Positions 13,495-23,891 of a stretch of DNA of 64,000 bases are shown here, piece by piece. The position numbers and the translations under genes are program-made. The stretch lies in NCBI GenBank assembly GCA_963573385.1, contig CAUYLG010026801.1, positions 54,949-118,948 on the forward strand, written 5' to 3'. Under the pieces are notes generated by a model. It saw nothing but the letters and a program-made list of their open reading frames with translations. It was not told where the DNA came from and did not search any database. Source of the DNA: Cacajao melanocephalus (Eukaryota; Chordata; Mammalia; Primates; Pitheciidae). The first letter of the stretch is position 1. Each line of letters opens with the position of its first letter.

Positions 13495-15329
13495 GCAAAC
13501 ATATGTTTAGAATATGTCCTGGAAAAATTATAATAGGATTTTAGCACTGGTTTTTTCTGAGTGGTGATTTCATGGGTGATTTATGTTTTTCCAGTGCATT
13601 ACCTAGATACTCTAAAACTTTAACAATGACCATGTATTACTTTTCTAATCATAGAAATGTTATTAATAAAAAAGACTACTAGGTGATCACAGCTATAATT
13701 TTGTTATGACACAATTTTTATGAAACACACACACACGCACACATTGACACATTGTCTGAGTTTTAAATAAGTACAGTGACTTACCCTAGTAATTGGGCCT
13801 AATTATCTCCACCAAGTCTGAGAATAGTGTTCTCTTCTCCACAATGTCTAATGCCAGTCAATTTACACTTAGGTCCGCTACAATTGATCTTCTGGGCCTT
13901 TTATGATGTAGTAAAACTTCAGAATTTTCTCTACAGTGTGACTCTTTAATCTTTTTATATAAGAAAGGAAATATTAGTCTATTTTAAGTGTTTTAATGTT
14001 AACTATTTGATTTAGTTCGAGGAGAGGAGTGCAAGAACCACCCTGATTATGGGGGCAGAAGCAGGATGAGTCAGTGGCTGTCTCTTCTGTTCATAAAATG
14101 GGAAAAAATGTGACTCACTAACCCATTCAATGTATTTGTAGTCTTGCTGTTCATTAGTCCATTGATAGTATTAACTGAATAGAACAATGATTCAGAATTT
14201 TCTTATCAGTGTTCATTCAGCAGGAAAAATCTTGACGTCCTACCATTTGTTTTGTTTTTGTTGTTTCTTTCTTGCATCAGTGAAAAATTAGACAAAGTAA
14301 TTAAATATTGTTGGTAATATCTTGCTTGTTGTACCTTGAAAAAGAATGTAAATCATTAGAGAAAACATGATGGCCAGGTTTACTCTCACTTTTTCTCTCT
14401 CTTTTTCACACACATACACACACATGCACATTATTAAAATTATAAATGCAATTTATAATTTTTATAACTTGTAAGGTTAAATTTATTTAATTTCCGATAG
14501 TATAATATTCTGTTCAACAAGCAAAAATAGAATCACCATTTAAAAATATTTTAAAATCGCTCTTTCAAATTTGGTTCTTTGAATAAAACAGTATAGAAAC
14601 CATAGAATGATTTCAGATTTGCCAAAGATAGAAAGAAAAAAGGAAGAAAGGAGGTAAGGGAGGGATCCAGTGAAGAAAAAGAAACAAGTTACTGCTCTTC
14701 ATAGGATACTCTATTCCAGGCAAGGTCATGTATTTATCCTTAGTTTCATGATTTAACTGATAATTGAAATGAAATGTGTTCTCTTTATAAAGCTATAAAT
14801 AAGAGTGCTGTTTTTGCTGAGTAAAAGAAAAAGATGAATTTGAAAATAGGTACTTCATTATTTGGAAGTGCAGGTTTGCTGATATTAGTAGCCACCTAGT
14901 CATATTTTCAAGGAACGAGAGATCTAAATTTGAGTATCCCTATCAAGAGCAAAACATTTTTGCAGGATAATTTTAAGAAGAGCAGCCCACCATAATCACC
15001 TCTCCAAGCATCATGCATGACTCACTCCAAATAGGTTGTTTAACCTGTTGGTACTGTTATGTTTAATTTGATTAGTCTTTTTGAAGCTTTTCTAATTAAA
15101 AATGAAATGCCTCAGATCCTATTGCAATGTTCTGGTGATGTTTCATATGGGACACAGTCTCATGACTATGATGAGTAGATGCTATACAGAAGATAATTCA
15201 TTTTTCGCATATGAATAATACTTCTCTTTAGTAGAGTGACTGCTAAGGTATTAATTTAACAGATATTTAATGAGAAGCATTCAGGAAAATTTTCCATCTC
15301 CCAAGATTAAAATAAAATAGTTTTGTGTT
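13495..15329. other. Unique DNA with small CA and GA tracts
   Basis: Short CA-rich runs lie at 13726-13743 and 14407-14430, and a GA-rich run at 14630-14665. Two TGASTCA AP-1-type heptamers lie at 14067-14073 and 14111-14117. No gene is recognised. Confidence 0.5.
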
Positions 15330-15459
15330 AGAAAATGGTAATTATTTTAGTTCATCCTTACTATATACAGTTGGTAAAATGCATTTAATAAATGATAAAC
15401 TTGTAATTCAATATTTGAATAATGTTCTTGTTCTGTTAGAATTTAGACTATAAATGCAG
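15330..15459 (+). repeat. Dispersed duplication, copy A
   Basis: By direct comparison it aligns with 17703-17833 in the same orientation, with about 16 substitutions and one single-base gap over roughly 130 bases. Shared blocks include ATACAGTTGGTAAAATG and GAATTTAGACT. Confidence 0.9.
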
Positions 15460-15540
15460 GATAGAGACACATATTTTTCTGTTTCCTTATATTTACATTG
15501 AATGTAGTGTGTGCCTAGTAAGTACTAGGGGTGACAATTC
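15460..15540 (+). mobile_element. Possible L2 3'-end remnant
   Basis: TTAGACTATAAATGCAGGAT (begins in copy A) then GTGTGCCTAGTAAGTACTAG resembles the sense L2 terminus, in which a 'gain-of-size' phrase is followed by a 'tag-and-number' terminal phrase. Weak. Confidence 0.35.
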
Positions 15541-16365
15541 TGTAAGTACATATTTCATGTTACTTTATCATAGAGTTGATGTAAATAACATCATGATTTA
15601 AAGGGGCAATACAAATGATATATGAAGAAAATAATGTGACACTATATTAAGTAGAGTCATACTTAATACAGCAATTAATTTATTGCCAGCATGTCATACA
15701 TATGTCTTCATTTTCTTTCTCTGTAGTTTTATATTGATATTGGAAATTGTATTACTCCCTTTTAAGTCATATGGATATAGTGATAAATATCACAATGTCT
15801 GTGAAATTCTTTTGAATCCATAGAATTGTAACTGGCAGAGAATTAGAACTAAATATCTAATCTTTCTACTTCAGAAAAATGGAAGTCACATAATCCCACA
15901 TTTTACTTTACTCACTAGTTTCTACCTCCCGTCAATGGTGGCTGATCTGAGTTTGAACTACTTTTCTTTCAGTTATTAATAGTAAAGTTCCAGTTGTAAT
16001 GTAAATATGTCCTGAAGTGTATTTTTATCATCAAGGACAAGAAATCACTGCAGGGGTCCACAATTGTCATGAATTGGGCAATGCATACACAACTAAGGCA
16101 AAGAATATTGCAAACAGAAAAGGATAAACTATTAATAGAAGATTCTAGGACTAATAGGACACTCATCAAAATAATGGCCGTCATCAAAATCTGTTAGCTG
16201 CTATTTATCAGTCTGAAAGCTATAAAAATGACATTGGAGGTCTTTTGACTTCCAAGTATACCTGTTTGTGCTGTTGTGTTATAGCTAAGTGAAGTTAGCT
16301 TCCTGCCTAACAGGCTTTTATAGGCAATAGAGAGAAGAAAAATGATTGAAAGGATTTCCCCACTG
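15541..16365. other. Unique AT-rich DNA
   Basis: No repeat family is recognised. The antisense frame at 15969-16187 has no support. Confidence 0.5.
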
Positions 16366-16430
16366 TGAGGCACCCACTGTGCCTCAACATAATGGATTAC
16401 AGCTGCTAATTTACCTGATTAGGTAAATTA
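16366..16430. repeat. Two perfect hairpins side by side
   Basis: Hairpin 1 has arms TGAGGCAC / GTGCCTCA (16366-16373, 16379-16386) and a 5-base loop. Hairpin 2 has arms TAATTTACCT / AGGTAAATTA (16407-16416, 16421-16430) and a 4-base loop. Both are perfect and 20 bases apart, just ahead of a MIR. There is no U-run on either strand that would suggest a terminator, nor would one be expected here. Confidence 0.85.
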
Positions 16431-16435
16431 AAGTT

Positions 16436-16672
16436 AAAGCTTTGGAGTCCTGTAGTTGGAGGTTTGAATTCATAGTCTATACTAGCTGGGGGACTTTGAG
16501 GAAGTTATTAATATTTCTAGGTTTGGTTTTATCTTAAAACAACAACCACTGCAACAATAATAGTAGTAAATTTTAGGAAAAGTTTGAGGATAGATCGTCA
16601 TAATATTTGTAAAGCTCTTAGCACAGTGCCTGCCCATTGGTCAATCTTTAATAAATATCAGTTTTTATAGTT
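16436..16672 (+). mobile_element. MIR SINE, sense
   Basis: A near-complete MIR. It has a tRNA-like left part (GCTTTGGAGTCCTGTAGTTG), a core (CTAGCTGGGGGACTTTGAGG, then AAGTTATTAATATTTCTAGG) and the L2-like tail (CTTAGCACAGTGCCTGCCCA, then AATAAATATCAG). Decayed but collinear throughout. Confidence 0.85.
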
Positions 16673-17369
16673 ATTTTAATTAACTTGATTAACTTGTTCT
16701 TCACATTTCCTGAACATCTATTAGTTAATTAGCAGATATGTAGTTTAGTAAAGTAATGTCCGGAAGGATTTTATATTTGTACTCTTTAGAGACAGTCACA
16801 TGCTCCTTACATTTTAAGGCTGGTAGGACATCTCTTTATTAAATAGAAAAATTCAAATGTATAGTGTTTACTACACAGTCATGATCTGTTGCATGACTTT
16901 GTTTTATTGATAATAACTACATTCAACACTAAAAAAACTGAACTAAATACAAATAATTTTTAAAAGAGTACTAGTAGCAATGCAAGGCAGTTAACCATCA
17001 ATAAGGAGTTAGATTATTTTAGTAAATAAAGAAATGGTCTTGAGAGTCAAGGATAGGTGGAATCTGCTGTGGGAGAGAAACAAATGTAGAGTAGGGGCTA
17101 AGTGTCCTTAATAAATAAGGAGTGCAAGTCACAGAAATGAAAGGAATTTGACACACTCGAAGATCAATTAAAAATCCTAGATGCTTGAAGCAGGGGAGGA
17201 TCTAGGCTTTTTGTGACTTGAGGCTTACGTATTTGTAGAGCTCTCTTTAAAGAAAAGAACACAAATTATAAGGACTTTGAAGAGGCCTGTACAAATGAAG
17301 GGACTTGCAAATTATGTGTCAATTTCCCAATACATACACATCTAGCAAGAGAAGTTTGCACTAAGTACA

Positions 17370-17442
17370 ATGAGATAAGTAGGGTGAGATTATGAAGAGC
17401 TCTGAAATCTGGAAGAGGAGTTTACAACTGTGTGTTGGAATT
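17370..17442 (-). mobile_element. Possible L2 fragment, left part, antisense
   Basis: GTGAGATTATGAAGAGCTCT and GGAAGAGGAGTTTACAACTG resemble the antisense L2 phrase for a coding region upstream of the 3' end. It abuts the MER5A copy and may be the left half of one L2 that continues at 18010. Confidence 0.4.
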
Positions 17443-17635
17443 GTGCTTCTCAATGTACAGTCCCAGCATCAGACTCAGATACAAGCTTGTTGGAAAGGCA
17501 AATTCTAGAGCCCAGCACTAAATTTTTTGATTGAGAAACTCTGAGGCCAGCAGCCTGTGTTTTAACAAGGCCCTCAGTTGATTGAGTTAAACACTAAGCT
17601 TTAGTAATCACCTGTGTTGAAGGTTAGGCTCTGAG
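17443..17635. mobile_element. MER5A-type hAT-Charlie DNA transposon
   Basis: The block has TGTGCTTCTCAATGTACAGT, CTTGTTGGAAAGGCAAATTC, GAGAAACTCTGAGGCCAGCA and CTGTGTTTTAACAAGGCCCT in that order. This is the layout of the non-autonomous element MER5A (about 190 bases). Diverged, so the terminal inverted repeats and 8-bp target site cannot be read with confidence. Confidence 0.85.
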
Positions 17636-17702
17636 CTGCTAGAATGAAGATGAGTTTGGTAATAAATAAAAAATATATAAAAATAAAAAAATAGTTTGTT
17701 TC

Positions 17703-17833
17703 AGAAAAGTAGTAATTATTTTGGTTCATCTTTATTACATACAGTTGGTAAAATGTGTTTAATAAGTGACAAACTTGGAATTCAATATTTTAATAATGCT
17801 CTTGTTCTATTTGAATTTAGACTGTAAGTACAG
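17703..17833 (+). repeat. Dispersed duplication, copy B
   Basis: Partner of 15330-15459, about 86 percent identical by eye. The homology begins after an A/T-rich lead-in in both copies and stops abruptly at CAG (15459 / 17833). Confidence 0.9.
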
Positions 17834-18009
17834 AATATACTCCATGAATGAAAGGAGTTTAGGTGCATTGTAGATATTAAGAATTGGCTAAATTAGAAGA
17901 GGATAGGCAAGTGATGATTCTGTTACATTGGTAGGTATATAATACTTATAAGAAAATAGTTAGAAAAAAGGAATTGACCAGATATAATTGCTACATGTTG
18001 GGTAGAAGG

Positions 18010-18190
18010 AGAATGTTTATTTAAGGATGGGTCTAGGCTTCCAGACTTCTTTAGACAGCAACAGTGAAAGTAAAAAGAGTTGATCTGATGCAGAGTGAAA
18101 GTAAGATTGGTGGATGGAGAAAGTATGAAAAATTCTGTTTGAATATGCTGACTCTTATTTCTCATTGATGGATACTTATGTAAAAAGAAT
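18010..18190 (-). mobile_element. L2 fragment, antisense
   Basis: TTCTGTTTGAATATGCTGAC followed by ATTTCTCATTGATGGATACT tracks the antisense L2 coding region in order. No frame survives. The 124-codon antisense frame at 17923-18297 lies partly here and is not supported as a gene. Confidence 0.5.
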
Positions 18191-19299
18191 ATAATAGCCA
18201 CTGGGACAAATAGAACTGGAATTTGTTGCCAGGACTGAAAATATAGAGTTAGCATATTTCCTGAATAACAACAAAACAAAACAATATATAATTGCACACA
18301 GTCCTCACCTCACAAAAAATAAACTAACAATTTTATAGATTGTGTACTAGCTGATTTCCCCTTGCCTAAATTGTTTACATCAAAAAGAAATGTGATACAG
18401 TTCTTTTCCCAGTGGGTAGTTAGTACTTAAAAGAAATTCCACTGTTGGTTATAGTGCTTTTTACTCTCCAGTAACTTTGAATAGGCTCTAGCAATTTTAA
18501 CTGCTAGAAAGAATGTAAACAGTAACAAAGGACTTGTTGAGAACTTTTCATTCTTTTGTTCCATTTTATAATGTTTTGTTTTATTCCATTATTCAAAATC
18601 TATGCAACTGTATCCAGTACTGATGAGACATTTTTCTAAGTTTAATAAAATTTTTTGTGTGTGTACCTTTGCAGTATATACATAATGCATATATTTGTGT
18701 TCCATTAAGGATGCTAATATGAATGATGAAATAAGCTCCAATTTGAAGCCTTCCCATTGAGTACAATCACAGAGGACCAGAAGCGTTTTCCGTATACCAG
18801 TTGTTCTAAAAGCAGTGAGATATTTGCATTTTATGTTTTTCATGATGTAAAGTTGATATATTCATGAATACCCCAACCATTCTCAAATTCAGGAAAGACA
18901 CTTGGAGAAAAGTGTCAACCACAGGCACAAGGACTCAGAGATGCATAGGTTCCGGGATTTCTTCACACAAACTGTTGATCAGCACTTGTCAAAATGAGGA
19001 ACATGGAAACAAAAGTGGCCATCACCTGCACACACATGAGGATTCTTATTCAAATTCCAGTATATACACTGCCTGAATATACTGTATGGTTCACAACATT
19101 TTGCTGAGTGAGTGAACTGAAATTATTTCTTACTCCTCTATATCCCATGTTCCCGTAATGTTTTCAATTATGCCACAAACAACTGATGCAGGAGAATTTA
19201 AGCCAAATTAATATTATTTAACTAATAATTTTTATATTTTGTAATTAAATTTACATTTTAAAAATTAAATATAAAAATCCCCTCAGAAACCCACCATCT
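18191..19299. other. Unique AT-rich DNA
   Basis: No gene is supported. Frames of 84 codons (antisense) and 70 codons (sense) near 18.6-19.1 kb lack any family resemblance or splice context. Confidence 0.5.
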
Positions 19300-19620
19300 C
19301 CATATGTTTTAACTCTTCTTTTCAGTCTTTATAGTCACACATAAATGTATTAACAGATTTACTATCTTGCTATATGGAACCTATTTGTGGCTTTTTACTT
19401 AAAATTTTATCTTTTAATATTTATAAATGTTTTTACATTTTTGCTATTTTTTTTGGTGGCTGTATAACATTCAATGCCATAACACTGAATCAATGTTCTA
19501 AAATATTTTTAGCCATTTCAGCCTTTAAATACTGCTCTTTTTGAAGTTTGGGAGAATAGCTCTTTCTACTGTGATATACTTAGGAAAATTTTCCAGAAAA
19601 AAGCATTTCAGAATAAGTTT
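19300..19620 (-). mobile_element. Possible old LINE fragment, antisense
   Basis: The run TTTTTACTTAAAATTTTATC, then GGTGGCTGTATAACATTCAA, then TACTTAGGAAAATTTTCCAG has the order of an ancient L1-type antisense 3' coding region (a 'gctgcataatattcc'-like phrase). Weak and heavily decayed. Confidence 0.4.
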
Positions 19621-20118
19621 TGATAGTCTCTGGAGGTTTTCAAAGTAATATGTTTACACACATTAGCATTAGTGCATGCAAATACTTTGGATTTTGACAT
19701 TGGAGGGCAAATTAGGCTTAGATCAATTTTCATTCTTTAAAAAATTATTTTCTTTTTGAAATTACATCATTTCCTTTTAAAATAGAATTCTATTATATGT
19801 TTGCAAAAATATTTGAAGTTACCTTTTCCTTTAAATGTATAAATAAATTATGAAATTATAATTGTCATTATTGTAAATAAGTCACTTATATCTTATTGAA
19901 ATATATACTATATAGCTATATATTAGATACAATAATCAAAAACAATATTAAAAATAGTAATGTTCACTATGTAATAGGAGCTAAATAAATGAAAATTACA
20001 TCCGAATAAGTACTCCCAAACCAACACTTTTTAGAATAAATGACCTTAAATTAACTTATAAAGCTTAAACATCTCTGTGTTTTTAAATATATCCTTTCAC
20101 TGATCTGCCTTCTTCTAG
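19621..20118. other. AT-rich unique DNA
   Basis: Contains a short self-complementary TA-rich tract at about 19900-19925. No gene or repeat family is recognised. Confidence 0.5.
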
Positions 20119-20312
20119 GTCAGTGAATTCTAAATTATGGTCCAAGGACTTGTGTGAAAGGGACTGCAGGAAATCGCTAGGGATATGACTACAAATACTT
20201 ATTTTCAGCTCTAACCAACCAAATCTTTAGGGTTTGAGACTTGGGAATTAGTATTTCTGATACATTCTTTGGGTAATTCTGATAATTTCAGCCAAGATTC
20301 AGAACCAATGAC
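20119..20312. mobile_element. MER5A-type DNA transposon, second copy
   Basis: TTCTAAATTATGGTCCAAGG at the left, TTGGGAATTAGTATTTCTGA in the middle and GGGTAATTCTGATAATTTCA at the right follow the MER5A order. More diverged than the 17.4 kb copy. Confidence 0.7.
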
Positions 20313-21599
20313 CTAGATTACCAGAGAAGCCTCTTCCATCTCTATTTGTTTTTGTATTTTATACATTCCTCCACAATCCTTCCTCCATGTTTCAAATTCT
20401 TTCAGGTCTTGGACTTAGGGTATTATAATAATATTCCTCCTTATGAGATCCAATTTTTATACTGTTATGTAATGATGCCTACCACAGCTTTTTAGGTTAA
20501 TCATCTAAAAAGGCCATTCTGTCTAAGGCCATTCTGGCTATAGGACAGGACTATACCTATGAAATAAGCAGACATGTTATTAAAAGAATATCAAAACACC
20601 CTACTCATTCTTTGCTTTCCCTGAGAGAAGACAATCATCACCGATTACCTAGCTACATACATTGCTTTAGTTTGGGAATTAGAAATAAGCATATTGTTTG
20701 TGGAAGATATTTAAAATGTATACATTGCTATTATGGTTTAATTTAGTATAATTTCACTGTAGGAGGCACAAGGGCCTTAAGATGAGTTTACTAATGGCAA
20801 GGATATGGGATGTCAAACTTAGTGAGCATTTATGGAATGTTTGGGGAAAGAGAAAGGTATTCTTAAAGTTTTAAAGTGTGAATGTGTGTGCATTTTTATG
20901 TTTCTGTGTGTATGTGTCAGAGTCATGAGTTCTAATGGCAAACTGATAAGTATTACCTGAAATGGTTGCATAGAATATCCTACTTAGCTCTGTTTTTATA
21001 TAGTAAGTTGCTAGCCCAGCAAACTTATCTAAATCTTCAAAATTAAAAGCCAATGATTTAAAGCAAACTCAAATAATAAGAGAAAATCGCCTGACTTCAC
21101 CAAATAACTTCTCTTCCCTACTCCTTTTCCTACAGCATTTTAAAAAGAGATCAGAGTTTTGAGAATGGGAATCTTCTATTCAATCAGTGGGGAAAGCAAA
21201 TGGATGTTCCCACGAACAGAAATGTCTGTGATTCTGCTTGCTTTAATTTTTAAATATTCCTCTCCTTTCTTGATAGTTTTAGTAGAAAATACTTGCTACA
21301 CATATCTGTTCTCTTTCTCCTATGTTCTCCTCTTTGCAAAGGATACTTAACTTTTATATCAGCTGAATTATAGAGAGGAGGAAAAAGATCCCTAAATAAT
21401 TTGGAAAAGAATATTTATTGCTGGGTAGGCCACTTCAAAATCGTCTCCTTTTCTCCCTTAGTTTTAAAGTTAGAGAAAAATTCAAAGATTGGTTGGACAG
21501 TGCTGATAATTATAGCTAAAGCATTTATGTATTATTATTTGTCAGGAATAACAAGAGGTGTAAATGAAATATTTCATTTACTCATTCCCCAACTCCCAT
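20313..21599. other. Unique DNA, no gene seen
   Basis: AT-rich with a TGTGTG-rich patch at 20880-20920. Short frames at 20871-21053, 21159-21350 and 21401-21601 have no support as genes. Confidence 0.5.
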
Positions 21600-21740
21600 G
21601 AATTTGATACTATTTCTTTATCCACTTTCTGCTAAGAAAGTTGAAACACAATTCAAGAAACATTTCCAAACTCACACATTTTCCCAAGTGAAAAAATCTG
21701 GATTCCAACCTGAACTCTGTGGAAGCCCACACTGTATTGT
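21600..21740 (-). mobile_element. MIR SINE, antisense
   Basis: The order CTAAGAAAGTTGAAACACAA, CATTTCCAAACTCACACATT, AATCTGGATTCCAACCTGAA and CTGTGGAAGCCCACACTGT matches the reverse complement of the MIR core and its tRNA-like end. Confidence 0.7.
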
Positions 21741-22125
21741 TTACTGCCAAATTTTTAAAACATATTTATTTTGAAATATAACAAAAATGTATGCTAAAAA
21801 TTTCTTTTTAAAAAAAATTTAAGAGGCCAATATTTTGTGGGAATATTTTAAAGGAATCTGATAATTAATGTATAATGTTGTGAAGAGTCTTTCAATCTAT
21901 AGTTAGGCTTTTAACCATATGCTTGCACTAAGCAAATAAAAAACAAAGGAAAAAAAGTTAATTTTTACCTCTGTGACCGAATCACTTCTAGTAAATAAAT
22001 CAGGGCCCTGATAACACCACATTACGGAATAGGGACGTTTTTCACAGGCATTTTTCTCTTCTCAGTTTCTTGAAGAACTTCATCAAAACTAACAGAACTA
22101 TAGAGAAGATTTATCAGAGGCTCGG

Positions 22126-22173
22126 TCAGGTCTGTTACATTTCCCTTGATCAGGTCTGTTACGTTTCCCTTGC
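22126..22173 (+). repeat. 24-bp tandem duplication
   Basis: Units 22126-22149 and 22150-22173 are identical except TTACATTT versus TTACGTTT, a CpG-type difference. The duplication is therefore recent relative to its surroundings. Confidence 0.9.
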
Positions 22174-22719
22174 ACATGGGAATGGCCACATCCATCCGCC
22201 TTCCTTAGAGACTATCAGGATAGAGAATTCGTGAGAGATATACCTTTTAAAGAGACTATTTTAAAAAATAAAATATCTCTTTCTTCCTATGCTATCTCTA
22301 ATAATGAGTAGCAATCATTAAAAGAGTTCTTGTAAAGTGTATTTAATTTTGTAGTTATAATGAATAGAGAGTAAAACATCTTGAGTGTATCATGACTAAT
22401 TTTGCAATGGGGACAGACTTTTTGGCAGTGCATGAAGTAATAAAAGTTCCTGCTTCATACTATGTTGGTTCTCTTTTCATCTTCATTTAAGTTGTTGGAT
22501 GTGATGTTTCCAGGTATATTCCAAGTCCAGAAATGCTAGATCTATTTAATAATATGTATATCCATCAAGGGCTGATTAATAATAAGAAACATATCTTGTG
22601 TAGATATCCTCACATAGAATAAAAGAGTGAAATGTGAAAGTAAACTTGTGTCATTATAATTCCTTAAAACAATGTGATAACAATGCATGTTAATAGTAAA
22701 CATACTATGGAATAAGGAG

Positions 22720-22748
22720 AGATATATATATATCTATATATATATTTT
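22720..22748. repeat. (TA)n simple repeat
   Basis: ATATATATATATCTATATAT, self-complementary around a central C, followed by a T-run. Confidence 0.9.
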
Positions 22749-22890
22749 TTTTCTTTCTTACCATTACATAAAATTGCTCATAGCCCAATGCAAAGGGCCA
22801 GAGTGTATTTTTTTTTTAATGCCTTTTTAGTAATCAGATAAGGTCTTTATTGCAAGGAAGTTATTTATAAAGTTGCTTTTAACATATAAC

Positions 22891-23891
22891 TTCCCTGGTG
22901 TGAGTCTGTCCTGAGTGGCTGTTCTTTTGAGCAGTGGTTGTTTATCTCCGTACATCTTGTTTTCCACCTAAGTGCCTGACACCACCCGATGGAAGATTCC
23001 ATGGACATGGACATGAGCCCCCTGAGGCCCCAGAAATATCTTTTTGGTTATGAAGTAAAGGCTGACAAAGATTATCACTTTAAGGTGGATAATGATGAAA
23101 ATGAGCACCAGTTATCTTTAAGAACGGTCAGTTTAGGAGCTGGTGCAAAGGATGAATTGCACATTGTTGAAGCAGAGGCAGTGAATTACGAAGGCAGTCC
23201 AATTAAAGTAACACTGGCAACTTTGAAAATGCCTGTACAGCCAACGGTTTCCCTTGGGGGCTTCAAAATGACACCACCAGTGGTCTTACGATTGAAGTGT
23301 GGTTCAGGGCCACTGCATATCAGTGGACAGTACTTAGTAGCTGTGGAGGAAGATGCAGAGTCAGAATATGAGGAGGAGGAGGATGTGAAACTCTTAAGTA
23401 TGTCTGGAAAGCGGTCTGCCCCTGGAGGTGGTAACAAGATTCCACAGAAAAAAGTAAAACTTGCTGCTGATGAAGAAGATGATGAAGATGATGATGATGA
23501 TGATTTTGATGATGAGGAAACTGAAGAAAAAGTGCCAGTGAAGAAATCTGTATGCGATACTCCAGCCAAAAATGCACAAAAGTCAAATCAGAATGGAAAA
23601 GACTCAAAACCATCATCAACACCCAAGATCAAAAGGACAAGAATCCTTCAAAAAACAGGAAAAAAAATCCTAAACACCAAAAGGACCTAGTTCTGTAGAA
23701 GATATTAAAGCAAAAATGCAAGCAAGTATAGAAAAAGGTGGTTCTCTTCCCAAAGTGGAAGCCAAGTTCACCAATTATGTGAAGAATTGCTTCCGGATGA
23801 CTGACCAGGAGGCTATTCAAGATCTCTGGCAGTGGAGGAAGTCTCTTTAAGAAAATAGTTTAAACAATTTGTTAAAAAAAAAAAAACAAAA
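22891..23891 (+). pseudogene. NPM1 pseudogene: NPM1 (nucleophosmin) processed pseudogene
   Basis: An intronless retrocopy of nucleophosmin, the nucleolar histone and ribosome-assembly chaperone. It begins with 5' UTR at 22891 and has the start codon at 22989. The oligomerisation core (about codons 14-118), the acidic tracts and the basic QKKVKL nuclear-import motif are readable. An extra C in a CAACACCC run near 23621-23625 shifts the frame, which ends at TAG 23688-23690 after 233 codons against 294 in the parent. The DNA encoding the C-terminal nucleic-acid-binding domain continues out of frame to the parental stop at 23848-23850, with the LWQWRKSL end still legible. Replacements I believe differ from the parent include N16K and C21Y. 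The second acidic run is about 8 codons shorter. An A-run starts at 23874, only 23 bases past the stop. I see no convincing target duplication. The antisense frames overlying it are shadows. Which numbered NPM1 pseudogene this is cannot be told from here. Confidence 0.97.

Noticed and set aside
23186..23622. Antisense Ser/His-rich frames over the acidic tract
   Set aside because: They are reverse-strand readings of the NPM1 GAT/GAA repeats, so low-complexity shadows.
22989..23690. 233-codon open frame as a functional gene
   Set aside because: It is intronless, A-tailed and frameshifted relative to nucleophosmin, with the C-terminal domain out of frame. This is a processed pseudogene.
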